Below are positions 34,847 to 45,000 of a stretch of DNA of 64,000 nucleotides, piece after piece. The stretch lies in assembly GCF_900537085.1 (NCBI RefSeq), contig NZ_UNRE01000005.1, forward strand, positions 292,542 through 356,541, in the 5' to 3' direction. This DNA is from Agarivorans sp. Alg241-V36 (GTDB lineage Bacteria > Pseudomonadota > Gammaproteobacteria > Enterobacterales > Celerinatantimonadaceae). The notes beneath the pieces were generated by a model, which was not told the DNA's origin, did not search any database, and worked only from the letters and a program-made list of their open reading frames with translations. Each line of letters opens with the position of its first letter. Within the stretch, counting starts at the first letter, position 1. Made by a program: the position numbers and the translations under genes.

Positions 34847-36622
34847 CTATGACTCGGTTTCTGCTGCTTGGTTTAGCGGTGGCTTTTTATTGCTGGTGTT
34901 TGCTTTTATTAGCAATACACCAACGGCGAGGATAATCGCACCACAAAGAATAAACACTAAACGGTCACCCAGGCTGTTTGGTAATACTACTAACAACATT
35001 ACAAAGGCACCTGCTGCGGCAATAAGTTTACCTAGCATGCTGCGTTGTTTGTTATCTAACACTTCTTGCTCAGCTGATTCGTTAACAAGTGGCGTGTGTA
35101 AGTTGTTGAAGAACTTATCCACGTCTTTTGAACGCTCTTCACTTAAGCCTTTGTAGAACAGTTGAGACATTACAAAGAAGCCGCCAGTTAAAGTAATGTG
35201 ACCAATTAGGGCGATTGCTACTTTAAGATCTTTCCACTCACGGTTAGTAAGTTCTTGTTCTAAGCCGAAGAAGTCTTGAATATGTTGTGGGCCAATAACA
35301 AAACCAACAACGTAAGAAACACAAGCTCCTACTAATAGGGTTCCCCAGCCAGCCCAGTCAGGCGTTTTCTTAATAAAGAAGCCTAAGAAAGCAGGAATAG
35401 TCATTGGGAAGCCAAGCATGGCACCAGCAAACATCATGGCGTCAAATAAACTCAATCCTTTCAGGGAGTTAATGAACAGAGCAAAGAGAATAATCAGAAC
35501 ACCAAATACCGTAGAGGTGATTTTAGATACTGCTACTAGTTCTTTTTCTGACGCTTCAGGGCGTAATACCGGTTCATAGAAGTTTTTAACAAAGATACCA
35601 GAGTTACGGTTTAGGCCTGAATCCATAGAGCTCATGGTAGCGGCAAACATAGCGGCAATTAGTAGACCTACCATACCAGCAGGCATGTATAGCTCAACGA
35701 AGGCTAAGTAAGCTGCGTCGGCAGCTTTACTGCCCATTTCTGGGTGCATAGCGGCTAAGTCAACGCCTTGGCCTGCTAAGAACCATGGTGGGATAAACCA
35801 AATTACTGGACCTAAGGTCATTAAACAACACGCTAACAATGCGGCTTTTTTGGCATTTTTTGAATCTTTAGCGGCAAGGTAGCGGTATGAGTTAAGCATG
35901 TTATTGGTAATGCTGAACTGCTTAACAAAGATGAAGAATGCCCAAATTGTTAAGATGCTTACGTAGTTAAGATTGTCACCAATGACGAAGTCACGAGGGA
36001 ATTCATCTAAAATATTGCCAACACCACCTGAGTGGATGATAGCAACAATACAACAGGTTACGGTTACGGCCATAATCACAACCATCTGCATAAAGTCAGA
36101 TGCGATTACCGCCCAAGAGCCACCTGTTACAGACATAATGAGTACCACTAAACCCGTAAGAACAATGGTCCAGGTCATGTCGAAACCAAAAATACCGGAA
36201 GCGATAATGGCCAAACCATTTAGCCAAATACCCGCTGATACCACACTGTTAGGCATACCCGACCAAGTAAACACTTGCTCGTTGTATTTACCAAAACGCA
36301 TGCGAATAGCCTGAATAACCGTAACTACACGTAGTTGGCGGAATTTAGGTGCGAAGTAGGCGTAGTTCATAAAGTAACCAAAGGCATTGGCTACAAAGAT
36401 AATCGCAACGGCTAGGCCGTCGGTATAGGCTTTACCAGCAGCACCGGTGAAGGTCCAAGCACTAAACTGGGTCATAAAGGCGGTTGCACCTACCATCCAC
36501 CAGAGCATTTTACCGCCCCCACGAAAGTAGTCGCTGGTATTATTGGTAAATGTTCTAAACATCCAGCCAATGGCGATCAAAAAGCAAAAGTAAATGAGTA
36601 CAATCAGGACGTTTAAATCCAT
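34847..36622 (-). CDS. Sodium:solute symporter (SSS family), probable oligo-alginate/uronate transporter
   Basis: 591 residues with about 14-15 transmembrane segments. Family-like stretches are DYFRGGGKMLWWMVGATAFMT near the N-terminus and AAMFAATMSSMDSGLNRNSG in the middle, the region that holds the sodium-site serines in SSS carriers. It resembles the sodium-driven carriers of alginate loci (Toa proteins of Vibrio). The substrate is inferred from its neighbours: a GntR regulator (divergent), a PL7 alginate lyase and a DEH-reductase-like SDR. A TTGTA-n-TACA site lies 58 bp upstream of the start codon. GAAGAGGAATAA precedes the ATG. Confidence 0.8.
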   Translation of the reverse strand: MDLNVLIVLIYFCFLIAIGWMFRTFTNNTSDYFRGGGKMLWWMVGATAFMTQFSAWTFTGAAGKAYTDGLAVAIIFVANAFGYFMNYAYFAPKFRQLRVVTVIQAIRMRFGKYNEQVFTWSGMPNSVVSAGIWLNGLAIIASGIFGFDMTWTIVLTGLVVLIMSVTGGSWAVIASDFMQMVVIMAVTVTCCIVAIIHSGGVGNILDEFPRDFVIGDNLNYVSILTIWAFFIFVKQFSITNNMLNSYRYLAAKDSKNAKKAALLACCLMTLGPVIWFIPPWFLAGQGVDLAAMHPEMGSKAADAAYLAFVELYMPAGMVGLLIAAMFAATMSSMDSGLNRNSGIFVKNFYEPVLRPEASEKELVAVSKITSTVFGVLIILFALFINSLKGLSLFDAMMFAGAMLGFPMTIPAFLGFFIKKTPDWAGWGTLLVGACVSYVVGFVIGPQHIQDFFGLEQELTNREWKDLKVAIALIGHITLTGGFFVMSQLFYKGLSEERSKDVDKFFNNLHTPLVNESAEQEVLDNKQRSMLGKLIAAAGAFVMLLVVLPNSLGDRLVFILCGAIILAVGVLLIKANTSNKKPPLNQAAETES

Positions 36623-36679
36623 TTCTGTTATTCCTCTTCCATAGTAGATGCATTTACCTTAACAAGCACTATGGCATTA

Positions 36680-36690
36680 TTGTATTACAT
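36680..36690. promoter_or_regulatory. Candidate GntR operator 1
   Basis: TTGTATTACAT, an inverted repeat with one odd centre base and one outer mismatch. It lies 58 bp upstream of the symporter start codon (minus strand), where it could control that promoter. Confidence 0.5.
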
Positions 36691-36859
36691 ATAGGGTTAA
36701 CTGCGATTCTGATCTCACTTTTTTATTTAATCAAGTTGAAAACGTTATCTAGATCCCATCAAAAAGGTCTCATTGATAGATGTAATTTTTAGTGTAGCGG
36801 CATTTGAGAAATATAATGTAACAAAATGACATTTTTTAGGCTGCCAATTGGCTCACAAT

Positions 36860-36870
36860 TTGTAATACAT
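36860..36870. promoter_or_regulatory. Candidate GntR operator 2
   Basis: TTGTAATACAT, same form as the site at 36680, but with A at the centre. It lies between the symporter and gntR genes, about 230 bp from the gntR start. Confidence 0.5.
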
Positions 36871-37097
36871 TTTCTGTGTGAAAATCAATCAACTGTCGGT
36901 GATTGGCGACAGTTTTTAGCTGTTTTTAAGTGAAGGTGTATTGAAAAAAGTACAGCAATATCAAAACACTATGGCGATTCGCCTAGAGTAATTTTTTAAA
37001 TCTGTTAACGTAGGCAAACATTAGTCGCGCAGCATCGAAAATGCTGCACTAAATTAATATGAATGGATGATTTCATAGGATAGTAAAAAGGACACCT

Positions 37098-37817
37098 ATG
37101 GCTAACGAATTTGCAATGATTGAAGGCGCTTCGCGTAGTTTACATTTACAAGTAGCAAGGGAGATTGCCAAAAGTATTTTGTCTGGCGCACTTCCTCAAG
37201 ACAGTATTATTCCTTCTGAGATGGAATTGTGTGAACAATTTGGCGTAAGTAGAACCGCTTTACGTGAAGCGATTAAGCACCTTAGCTCTAAAGGCTTACT
37301 AGAATCTCGGCCTAAAATTGGCACAAGGGTTAAAAGTCGCGAACACTGGAATATGTTAGATTCTCAACTACTAAGTTGGATGTCTGGTGTAGGTGAGACC
37401 AGTGATACCCTGACCGAGTTTTTAGCCTTGCGTCGCGCCATAGAGCCAGAAGCCGCAGCGTTAGCCGCTATTAACGCCAGCGCGGAACAGCGCATGAGAT
37501 TATCAGAGTATTATCAACGTATGGTTGAGATCGCTAAGAGTGAAGACCAAAGCGATTGGGTAGAAACTGATTTACAGTTTCACCGTACAGTATACTTAGC
37601 GACTGGAAACAGTTTTTACATTCCTTTTGCTAATGTATTGCAGGTAATGTTCATTGGGTTCTTCCAGCATTCCTCTAAAGAGGGTGGAACTTGCATGTCG
37701 GAGCATACTGCCATCTACCAAGCAATTATGGCTGGTGACCCCGACAAGGCCCGAGAAGCTAACTTGGCATTGCTTAATAACAGCAACCACCGTTTGCCAG
37801 AAGAAAATGTAGCTTAG
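37098..37817 (+). CDS. GntR family (FadR-type) regulator of the alginate cluster
   Basis: 239 residues. A winged helix-turn-helix at residues 14-82 (PSEMELCEQFGVSRTALREAI, then LESRPKIGTRV) is followed by an all-helical FCD effector domain (100-230) with the metal-site pattern D-x-x-x-H (DLQFHRTVY) and a later His in SEHTAIYQAI. FadR-type proteins with FCD domains commonly sense sugar acids. The position beside alginate genes makes a DEH- or KDG-type inducer likely, which is an inference. ATG follows AAAAGGACACCT. A terminator follows. Confidence 0.88.
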   Translation: MANEFAMIEGASRSLHLQVAREIAKSILSGALPQDSIIPSEMELCEQFGVSRTALREAIKHLSSKGLLESRPKIGTRVKSREHWNMLDSQLLSWMSGVGETSDTLTEFLALRRAIEPEAAALAAINASAEQRMRLSEYYQRMVEIAKSEDQSDWVETDLQFHRTVYLATGNSFYIPFANVLQVMFIGFFQHSSKEGGTCMSEHTAIYQAIMAGDPDKAREANLALLNNSNHRLPEENVA

Positions 37818-37833
37818 AAAATATAATTGCGTA

Positions 37834-37861
37834 AAAAAAACCTCACAGCGTGAGGTTTTTT
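37834..37861 (+). terminator. Terminator after gntR
   Basis: AAAAAACCTCAC and GTGAGGTTTTTT pair around AGC. It separates gntR from the PL7 gene downstream. Confidence 0.9.
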
Positions 37862-38353
37862 TGTGCCTGCTTACAAATTTAATGTATGACAAAATAACTC
37901 TGGTTTGATTAGAAAGTAGAGTTAAAAACCTAATTAAAATTACGCGAATCTCCTTCGACACTAGCCAGCACTGTGACAACATATTTGGGTAGTGACTCTT
38001 CAATCTAGACTTCATCTTTGGCTATTTTTGTTATCTCGCGACTTTTTAGCAGTAAATCTTTGAATTTATGAAATTTTTGGTGTCTTGGTCATATTTTAAA
38101 CAGTGAGTCACTTCAAAATTTTATTAACAAAGAAAGGCTTAAATTGAAACTGTGATCCACTTAAAGGTGGTATTGTATGATTTATTGTTAATGTTTTATT
38201 TAGCATTTTTGATGCCGCGGTTAATAGGAATATTCGCAGTTGCTTGTTAGCGTTTGGCCTATTTGAGCAAAGGATGTGTAGCTCGCCAACCCAGAATACT
38301 GGTTGTTGGCCTGAACGGACTACCCATTAGGGTAAACTAAATAGGATGTAACA
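37862..38353. promoter_or_regulatory. Promoter and structured leader of the modular PL7 gene
   Basis: About 490 bp without a gene. An imperfect operator-like ATGTATGACAA is at 37882-37892. Two hairpins lie just upstream of the start codon: GCCAAC-CCAG/CTGG-TT-GTTGGC (38285-38310) and TACCC-ATTA-GGGTA (38321-38334). They could affect translation. Confidence 0.45.
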
Positions 38354-40174
38354 ATGAGATTAACGCGTAATCGCATTTCTGTGGCAATAGGCGCCATTGC
38401 TTTGCTCCACTCACCAACACTTTTAGCCGAAAGTGTCTCTATCACTAATCCAAGCTTTGAAAGTTCTAGCCAGTTTGAAGGTTGGGTCGATGTTGATCCG
38501 TCTTCTTTGTCGGGCGTTGCTTATGATGGCACGAAAGCGGTAAAAATTAGTGGCAGTGGCGGCTCAGTAGAGCAAACGGTGAATTTGCAAGCCGATACCA
38601 CCTATACCTTAAGTGCGTTTATTAAAGGGGCTGGCACTATTGGCTTGCGCATTGGCGGGCAAGTATATAGCCAGAAGGTGAGTGGAAACAGTGATTGGGC
38701 TGAGTTAACAGTAAGTGCGAATAGTGGCTCCCAAACCCAAGCAACAGTGTTTGCAGAGTACAATGGTGCGGAGGGGCGCTTTGATAGTTTTACCATGAAT
38801 AGCAGTGCAAGCACTCCCAGTGCGCCTCCTGCAGAAACTGGAAGTTGTGATTCGCCTACTCAGTTAACCATTGCTTCTGCTAAGGATGATGGTACTCATG
38901 ATGGACATGGGCCCGAAAATGCTATCGATAATAATCTAACAACAGAGTCGCGATGGTCTTCTCAAGGTATTGGTAAGCAAATAGTGTTTGATCTGCAAGC
39001 CAATGCAACTGTCACTAGCTTAGATGTGATTTGGTTAAAAGGTGACCAGCGTTCTAGCTATTTTGATGTAGCAACGTCTAGTGATAATACTTCTTGGACA
39101 CCAGTGCTTAGCGGTGCGGGTTCTAGTGGCGCGCAAAGTGCTTACGAAAGTTATGAGTTAACAGAAAGCCAAGCTAGGTATATTCGCATTACTGGACAGG
39201 GGAACTCGGCAAACAATTGGAACAGTATTATTGAAGCAAAAGCCTTTGGTTGCAGTGATGGTAGTGCCCCTGTTGATCCGGTAGACCCGGTTGATCCAGT
39301 TGTTCCAGTGGAGCCAAGTGATCCTAATTTGAACCCTTCTCTTGCTCCTTCGGGTAATTTTGATTTACTGGACTGGACGCTAAGCGTGCCAGTGGATGAA
39401 GATAGTGATGGCAAAGCTGACACAGTAAAAGAGCAGGCTTTGTCTAGCGGTTATACCAGTAACGAGTTTTTCTATACAGCAAGTGATGGCGGTATGGTGT
39501 TTAAAGCGCCAATTTCCGGTGCTAAGACCTCTTCAAGTACCAGTTACACTCGTTCTGAGTTGCGAGAAATGTTACGTCGTGGCAACACCAGTTATAGCAC
39601 CAAAGGTGTGGGCAAAAACAACTGGGTATTCTCTAGTGCACCATCCTCAGCACAAGATCAAGCGGGTGGGGTAAATGGAGTATTAGATGCAAACTTAGCG
39701 GTGAACCATGTCACCACCAGCGGTGATAGTGGGCAAGTTGGTCGTGTGATTGTGGGTCAGATCCATGCTAATGATGATGAGCCGGTTCGTCTTTATTACC
39801 GTAAGCTGCCGAATAATCAATTAGGTTCTATTTATATTGCACATGAGCCTCGCTCCGGCAGTGAGAAATATTATGAAATGATTGGTAGCCGCTCAAATAG
39901 TGCCTCAAACCCTTCTGATGGTATTGCCTTAGATGAGCGGTTCTCTTACCAAATTAAGGTAGTGGCTAATACTCTAACGGTAACTATCTCTCGTCCTGAT
40001 AAAGCCGATGTTGTACAAACAGTGGATATGAGCAATAGCGGTTACGACGACTCTAGCCAATACATGTACTTTAAAGCAGGGGTGTATAACCAGAATAAGA
40101 GTGGTGACGGAGACGATTACGTTCAAGCAACATTCTATTCCTTAAGCAATACTCATGATGGCTACAACTACTAA
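38354..40174 (+). CDS. Modular secreted alginate lyase: CBM-CBM32-PL7
   Basis: 606 residues with a signal peptide ending LLA-25. Residues 26-150 are a jelly-roll module of the CBM16/CBM4-9 kind (ITNPSFESSS). Residues 164-300 are an F5/8C (CBM32) module, flanked by Cys165 and Cys300 (ESRWSSQGIG, YIRITGQGN). A V-D-P repeat linker (305-325) leads to the PL7 catalytic domain (about 335-600) with YTRSELREM (398-406), IVGQIHA and YFKAGVYNQ (572-580). It cleaves alginate by beta-elimination outside the cell; the binding modules keep it on the polymer. The catalytic domain is close to that of the single-domain lyase at 19857. AGGATG precedes the ATG. Confidence 0.94.
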   Translation: MRLTRNRISVAIGAIALLHSPTLLAESVSITNPSFESSSQFEGWVDVDPSSLSGVAYDGTKAVKISGSGGSVEQTVNLQADTTYTLSAFIKGAGTIGLRIGGQVYSQKVSGNSDWAELTVSANSGSQTQATVFAEYNGAEGRFDSFTMNSSASTPSAPPAETGSCDSPTQLTIASAKDDGTHDGHGPENAIDNNLTTESRWSSQGIGKQIVFDLQANATVTSLDVIWLKGDQRSSYFDVATSSDNTSWTPVLSGAGSSGAQSAYESYELTESQARYIRITGQGNSANNWNSIIEAKAFGCSDGSAPVDPVDPVDPVVPVEPSDPNLNPSLAPSGNFDLLDWTLSVPVDEDSDGKADTVKEQALSSGYTSNEFFYTASDGGMVFKAPISGAKTSSSTSYTRSELREMLRRGNTSYSTKGVGKNNWVFSSAPSSAQDQAGGVNGVLDANLAVNHVTTSGDSGQVGRVIVGQIHANDDEPVRLYYRKLPNNQLGSIYIAHEPRSGSEKYYEMIGSRSNSASNPSDGIALDERFSYQIKVVANTLTVTISRPDKADVVQTVDMSNSGYDDSSQYMYFKAGVYNQNKSGDGDDYVQATFYSLSNTHDGYNY

Positions 40175-40192
40175 TAGTAAATAGTTGTAGAT

Positions 40193-40219
40193 AACGGCAG
40201 CTTAGGCTGCCGTTTTTTT
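40193..40219 (+). terminator. Terminator after the modular PL7 gene
   Basis: AACGGCAGC (40193-40201) and GCTGCCGTT (40206-40214) pair around TTAG, followed by a T-run. It lies 18 bases after the stop codon. Confidence 0.9.
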
Positions 40220-40441
40220 AATTCCCTAGTGTTGTTTTGAGATCCCTTTCCCTCAGCCCCTTTGTTTTTGCTCGGCTTGCTAAGTGCCCAGCTAGTCGAA
40301 ACACCTTATCTTTAATGCTCTGCATTTACTTAGGTAATTTACCTAGCGTTCCAGTGTGTAACTCTATTACTTCGGCCAACTTAGGTAACTTGTCGTTATT
40401 CAAGGCGGCATAGAGCTGCACAAACGATGAGAGGTGAAGAG

Positions 40442-41212
40442 ATGAATCAACTATTTAATTTAGACGGTAAAGTGGCGGTAATTACCGGCGGCACTTCTGG
40501 TATTGGTGCAGCAGCAGCTGAACGTATGGCAAAAGCCGGCGCAACAGTGGTAATTGCGGGACGAAAAAATGCGATTGAGTTTGCCGAGCGCATTGGCGGT
40601 ATTTTTGTAAAAACCGATGTATCAGACGAAAATTCGGTTCGCAACCTTATGGCCGTAGCCAACGACCTATGCGGAAAAATCGACATTGTAGTCAACTGCG
40701 CTGGCGTTAATCGCGGTTACAACACTTTGCTTGAATCTGAAAAAGAAGATTTTGATTTCAATTTCAATGTGAACACCATGGGTGTGGTTTATGGCATTAA
40801 ACATGCCACGCAGTATATGACCCAAGGCGGTAGCATAGTGAATGTTGCCTCTGCCGCGGGTGTACAGGGCGTGCCTTACTTAGCGCCTTATGTAAGCTCT
40901 AAATGGGCGGTATTGGGGATTACTAAAACCGCAGCGTTAGAGTTAGGTGAGCAAAATATTCGAGTGAATGCCATTTGTCCCACCTCGGTGGATACACCAA
41001 TGGCACGCGCTGAAGGTGGTGAGCCTCAATTGCGTATGGAGCATAAAGCTGTGCCACTTGGTCGCATTGCCGAGCCCGAAGAAGTGGCTGCGATAATTCA
41101 CTTTTTAGCCGCACCAGATTGTGCTTTTGTAAACGGGCAAACCATTGGTGTTGATGGCGGCTTTACTGCGGGTATGAGTATTAATGCTTACAACAGCTTA
41201 GCTGCAGAGTAG
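40442..41212 (+). CDS. SDR family oxidoreductase, probable DEH reductase
   Basis: 256 residues from the ATG at 40442, chosen for the ribosome binding site AGAGGTGAAGAG; an ATG five codons earlier overlaps that site. Classical SDR motifs are TGGTSGIG (15-22), NCAG (85-88), catalytic Ser137, and Tyr150/Lys154 (YVSSK). In alginate clusters an SDR reduces the unsaturated-uronate product DEH to 2-keto-3-deoxy-gluconate. The position after symporter, GntR regulator and lyase fits this role, but the motifs alone do not prove it. A strong bidirectional terminator follows. Confidence 0.8.
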   Translation: MNQLFNLDGKVAVITGGTSGIGAAAAERMAKAGATVVIAGRKNAIEFAERIGGIFVKTDVSDENSVRNLMAVANDLCGKIDIVVNCAGVNRGYNTLLESEKEDFDFNFNVNTMGVVYGIKHATQYMTQGGSIVNVASAAGVQGVPYLAPYVSSKWAVLGITKTAALELGEQNIRVNAICPTSVDTPMARAEGGEPQLRMEHKAVPLGRIAEPEEVAAIIHFLAAPDCAFVNGQTIGVDGGFTAGMSINAYNSLAAE

Positions 41213-41346
41213 TTATTTGGCCGAGCTGCGCTGAGCTAAGGCTTTGCGCAGTGATTCGAGCTACTAAGTTACATAAACCACTAAGTGTTTGGTGAGCAAT
41301 AATTTCTGCCTTTTATTGTTTTGATTGCTTAGTTTGGCTTCTTGCC

Positions 41347-41378
41347 ACCGGTAATACAGTGTATTACCGGTTTTTTTA
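41347..41378. terminator. Bidirectional terminator, SDR / CDP-alcohol transferase
   Basis: ACCGGTAATAC (41347-41357) and GTATTACCGGT (41361-41371) form a perfect 11-bp stem with loop AGT, followed by TTTTTT. Confidence 0.9.
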
Positions 41379-41380
41379 GT

Positions 41381-42016
41381 TTATGCGGAGGTATTGGTGG
41401 GCGCTTTGTCATCTGCAAATGTGGCCTTGGCGGCCAGTATTCGAGTGACGGTTGTTACACTGCATAAGGCGGCAAAGATAAGTGCCAACATAGCGAAGTG
41501 CTGCGGAAACAAACAGAACAGTACAAAGGTGGCGATGGTTTCGGTGCCTTCGGTCAAACCACCTAAGTAATACAAAGACTTATGTGGGTAAACCGTATTA
41601 TCAATGTTGCGTTTAGCGGCCATTATCGCAAAGGTGAGAAAACTTGAACCGGTGCCCATAAAGGTCCAAATAAGTACGTTTGCCGCTACCGCGTTTTGTT
41701 CAGGCGAGGCAAGGGCAAAACCTAGAACAATGCCAGAGTAAAAAATAAAATCGCAGACTATATCGAGGTAGCCACCAAAATCACTACATCCCTGTCTTCG
41801 AGCTAGTGCGCCATCTAAGCCATCAAAAGTCCGATTGAGCAAAATAAGCGCCAGGGCAACTTGGTATTGCTGAAAAGCGAGAAAAGGAATGGCACTTAAG
41901 CCAATGAAAAATCCGATGAGAGTAACTTGGTTGGCACTTAAGCCCGCATTGTCGAGCTGTTTAGCACTGTAATCTAATGGCGCTTTTATTACTTTTATGG
42001 CGTAACGGTCTAGCAT
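41381..42016 (-). CDS. CDP-alcohol phosphatidyltransferase family protein
   Basis: 211 residues with about six membrane segments. The family active site D-G-x2-A-R-(x)n-G-x3-D-x3-D is present as DGALARR, then FGGYLDIVCDF. These aspartates hold the metals in enzymes that transfer a phosphatidyl or similar group from CDP-activated donors to an alcohol. Length and the LSANQVTLIGFFIGL start suggest a small family member of uncertain alcohol substrate. It sits upstream of no clear partner; the imu cassette begins 38 bp behind it on the same strand. Confidence 0.88.
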   Translation of the reverse strand: MLDRYAIKVIKAPLDYSAKQLDNAGLSANQVTLIGFFIGLSAIPFLAFQQYQVALALILLNRTFDGLDGALARRQGCSDFGGYLDIVCDFIFYSGIVLGFALASPEQNAVAANVLIWTFMGTGSSFLTFAIMAAKRNIDNTVYPHKSLYYLGGLTEGTETIATFVLFCLFPQHFAMLALIFAALCSVTTVTRILAAKATFADDKAPTNTSA

Positions 42017-42053
42017 TGTTGTCCTATTTACTTACTGTTATCTATCGCATTGC

Positions 42054-45000
42054 TTAACGAAAATCTCGCGAACGTACCGATAAATCGGCGAGTAACCACG
42101 AACAGTCTTCTAGCTTCCCTGCAATAATATGTATTACTTCATCGCAGCGCTCTAATCGTCCGTGAACCTTAAGAAGGTGAGACGAAATAAGGGCTTGGCG
42201 CTGCGCTTTAGCCGTTGCCGACCAGACTATCACATTGCTGTTGCCGGTTTCATCTTCTAAGGTAACGAAGGTGACATCGGCCGAAGAACCAGGTCGTTGC
42301 CGACCAACCACTAAACCTGCCACCTTTACTAACTGACCGTGTTTGCATTGATGCAATTGCGCCTGCGAGTAACAATTTTTTAGTGCTTGGTGTTCGCGCA
42401 GTAAATGCAAAGGGTGACGGCGTAAACTGACTCGCGTAGCAAGGTAGTCTTGGCGAATATCTTCAACCTCGCTAGGCGCACTTAAGTTAACCGCTGCTTC
42501 TTCTGGCATATCAAACAGAGGTAAGGGGGCTTCGGTGCCACTCATCTGCCAGCGAGTTTGGTGGCGATGCCCAGCTAAGCAAGCAAAAGCATCGGCAGTG
42601 GCCAGTGATTCTAAGCTGGTTTTATCGAGCTGTTGGGTGAGCTCGCTTAGTTGGCTAAAACCCTGCTTGGGGCGATTAGCTAGCAAGCGAGTAAATTTTT
42701 GTTTGCTTAATCCTTTTACTTGCTTTAAACCCAGCCTAATCGCGCCTTTAGGATCTTGGCTGTAGTCAAGGCTATGTTCCCAATTGCTTTGGTTAATGTC
42801 GATAGGAAGAATATTCACCCCATGGCGCTGTATGTCTTGAATAAGCTGGCTGGGGCTGTAAAAGCCCATTGGCTGGCTATTGAGCAGGGCGCAGCAAAAT
42901 GCCGCTGGCTCATGACATTTAAGCCAAGAGGAAATGTACACTAACAAGGCAAAACTGGCCGAGTGAGACTCGGGAAAGCCGTACTCGCCAAAACCTTGAA
43001 TTTGCGAGAATAAGCGCTCGGCGAATTCGCTGGGATAACCTCGTTGTAGCATGCCGTTAATCAGTTTATCGCGAAAATACGCCAGTTTACCGTTGCGCTT
43101 CCAGGTGGCCATCGCGCGGCGCAGTTGATCGGCTTCTCCGCCGCTAAAACCCGCTGCTACCATGGCAAGCTTAATCACTTGTTCTTGAAAAATCGGAACA
43201 CCTAGAGTGCGCGCGAGCACTGCTTCTACTTCTGGACTAGGGTAATCGACGGGCTCTTCGCCATTACGCCGGCGTAAGTATGGGTGCACCATATCGCCTT
43301 GAATTGGCCCTGGGCGCACAATCGCCACCTCTATCACCAAGTCATAGTAGTTGCGCGGTTTTAGTCGCGGTAACATGCTCATTTGTGCGCGTGACTCAAC
43401 CTGAAAAATACCTACGCTGTCACCTTGGCATAACATGTCATAAGTAGCGCTATCATCCTGTGGAATATCGCTAAGGCTTATAGTGCGTTGTTCTCGTTGG
43501 CTTAAGCTGCTTAAGCAGCGGCGAATGGCACTTAACATGCCCAAGGCTAGTACATCCACTTTCATTAAATGCAGTGCTTCTAAATCATCTTTATCCCACT
43601 GAATGATGGTGCGATCGGCCATGGCGGCATTTTCTATTGGCACTAAGTCACAGAGCTTGTCTTGAGCAATCACAAAGCCACCGACATGTTGCGATAAGTG
43701 ACGGGGAAAGCCACGTAGCTGCTCAACTAATTGGGCAAAGCTATAAGCTTTGGCTTCTGGCAGTAAACCGGCTTGAACAATTTTTTGGCTGGTTGAGCTG
43801 CTGCCATCACGCCAATCAACATTGTGGTTAAGACCATGCAGAATATGCGCGGGAATGGCTAAGGCTTTACCTATTTCGTTAATGGCACTTCGGGTGCGAT
43901 AGGTAACAATACTAGCGGCTAAGGCTGCCCGATCACGTCCGTATTTTTGATAGATATATTGAATTACTTCTTCGCGGCGCTGGTGTTCAAAATCAACATC
44001 AATATCTGGCGGCTCATTGCGTTCTTTAGAGATGAAACGCTCAAACAACAAGCCCACTTGAGTGGGGTTTACCTCGGTAATATTTAAGCAATAACACACC
44101 ACAGAGTTAGCCGCCGAGCCGCGGCCTTGGCAAAGAATATTTTGCTGGCGGGCGTAAGCCACAATATCGTAAATAGTAAGAAAATAGTGCTCGTAGTTAA
44201 GTTCGCTAATTAGCCTTAACTCGTGTTCTATTTGCTGGCGCAAGGTGGGCGTGAAGTGTTCACCAAAGCGCTGTTGTATGCCTGTGTCAACTAATTCCCG
44301 TAGGTATTGCTGAGCAGTGTAACCAGTCGGCACATTGTCTTTGGGATATTGATAGCGGATCTCGTTAAGGCTAAAACTGCATTGGGCTGCAAGCTCACAG
44401 CTAAGGGCGAGTTCCTGACTCAAATAACGTTGTTGTAAATGTGGCCACTGCAATAGCCGGCGCTCGGCATTGCTACTTAATAAAAAACCCGCTTGTTGCA
44501 CCGTACTATGTTGGCGAATAGCATCAAGAATGTCGGCCAGTCTTTTTCTATTGGCTAAATGCATACGTGGATTAATTGCTGCTACGCAGGCTATATCCTG
44601 TTGTTTAGCCAATTGCCGATAGGTATTTAATACCTTAGCGGGTTGGGATAAATCGTTGTGCAGTAGTAGATAGAAAGGCTGAGAAAGTTGCTTCTGTAAC
44701 TGCTGTAGCTGTTCGGTGGTTAAACTAGGGTTTGCTTTAAGCAAGACTAAACATTGATCAAGCTGCTGATCGAACTGCTCTAGTTTTACTTTATAGCTGC
44801 CTTTTTTAGTGTGTTTTCTAGCTTTTGTAATAAAGCGGCACAGCTGCTGATAGCCTCTGAGGTTTTTAGCTAACAGCACTATTTGGCATTGTTCTTCGGT
44901 GGTGAATTGGCTGCCCACAATCAGTTTAATGGCTAATGACTCGGCCGTTTGATGGGCACGTACTACACCGCTTAATGAGCATTCGTCGGTAATCGCAATG

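Larger units (their letters stand above)
36623..37097. promoter_or_regulatory. Divergent control region of symporter and gntR
   Basis: 475 bp without a gene between two divergent genes. It contains two TTGTA-n-TACAT sites, listed separately. The rest is AT-rich with no other structure I can support. Confidence 0.6.

Noticed and set aside
36695-36716. CRP-like TGCGA-N6-TCTCA before the symporter
   Set aside because: Both half-sites have mismatches in key bases; the match is no better than expected in AT-rich DNA.
4891-40363. Identical 14-mer TCCAGTGTGTAACT at 4891-4904 (before the Ldh_2 gene) and 40350-40363 (before the DEH-reductase-like SDR)
   Set aside because: In 64 kb several repeated 14-mers are expected by chance, the site has no symmetry, and no other copy supports an operator.
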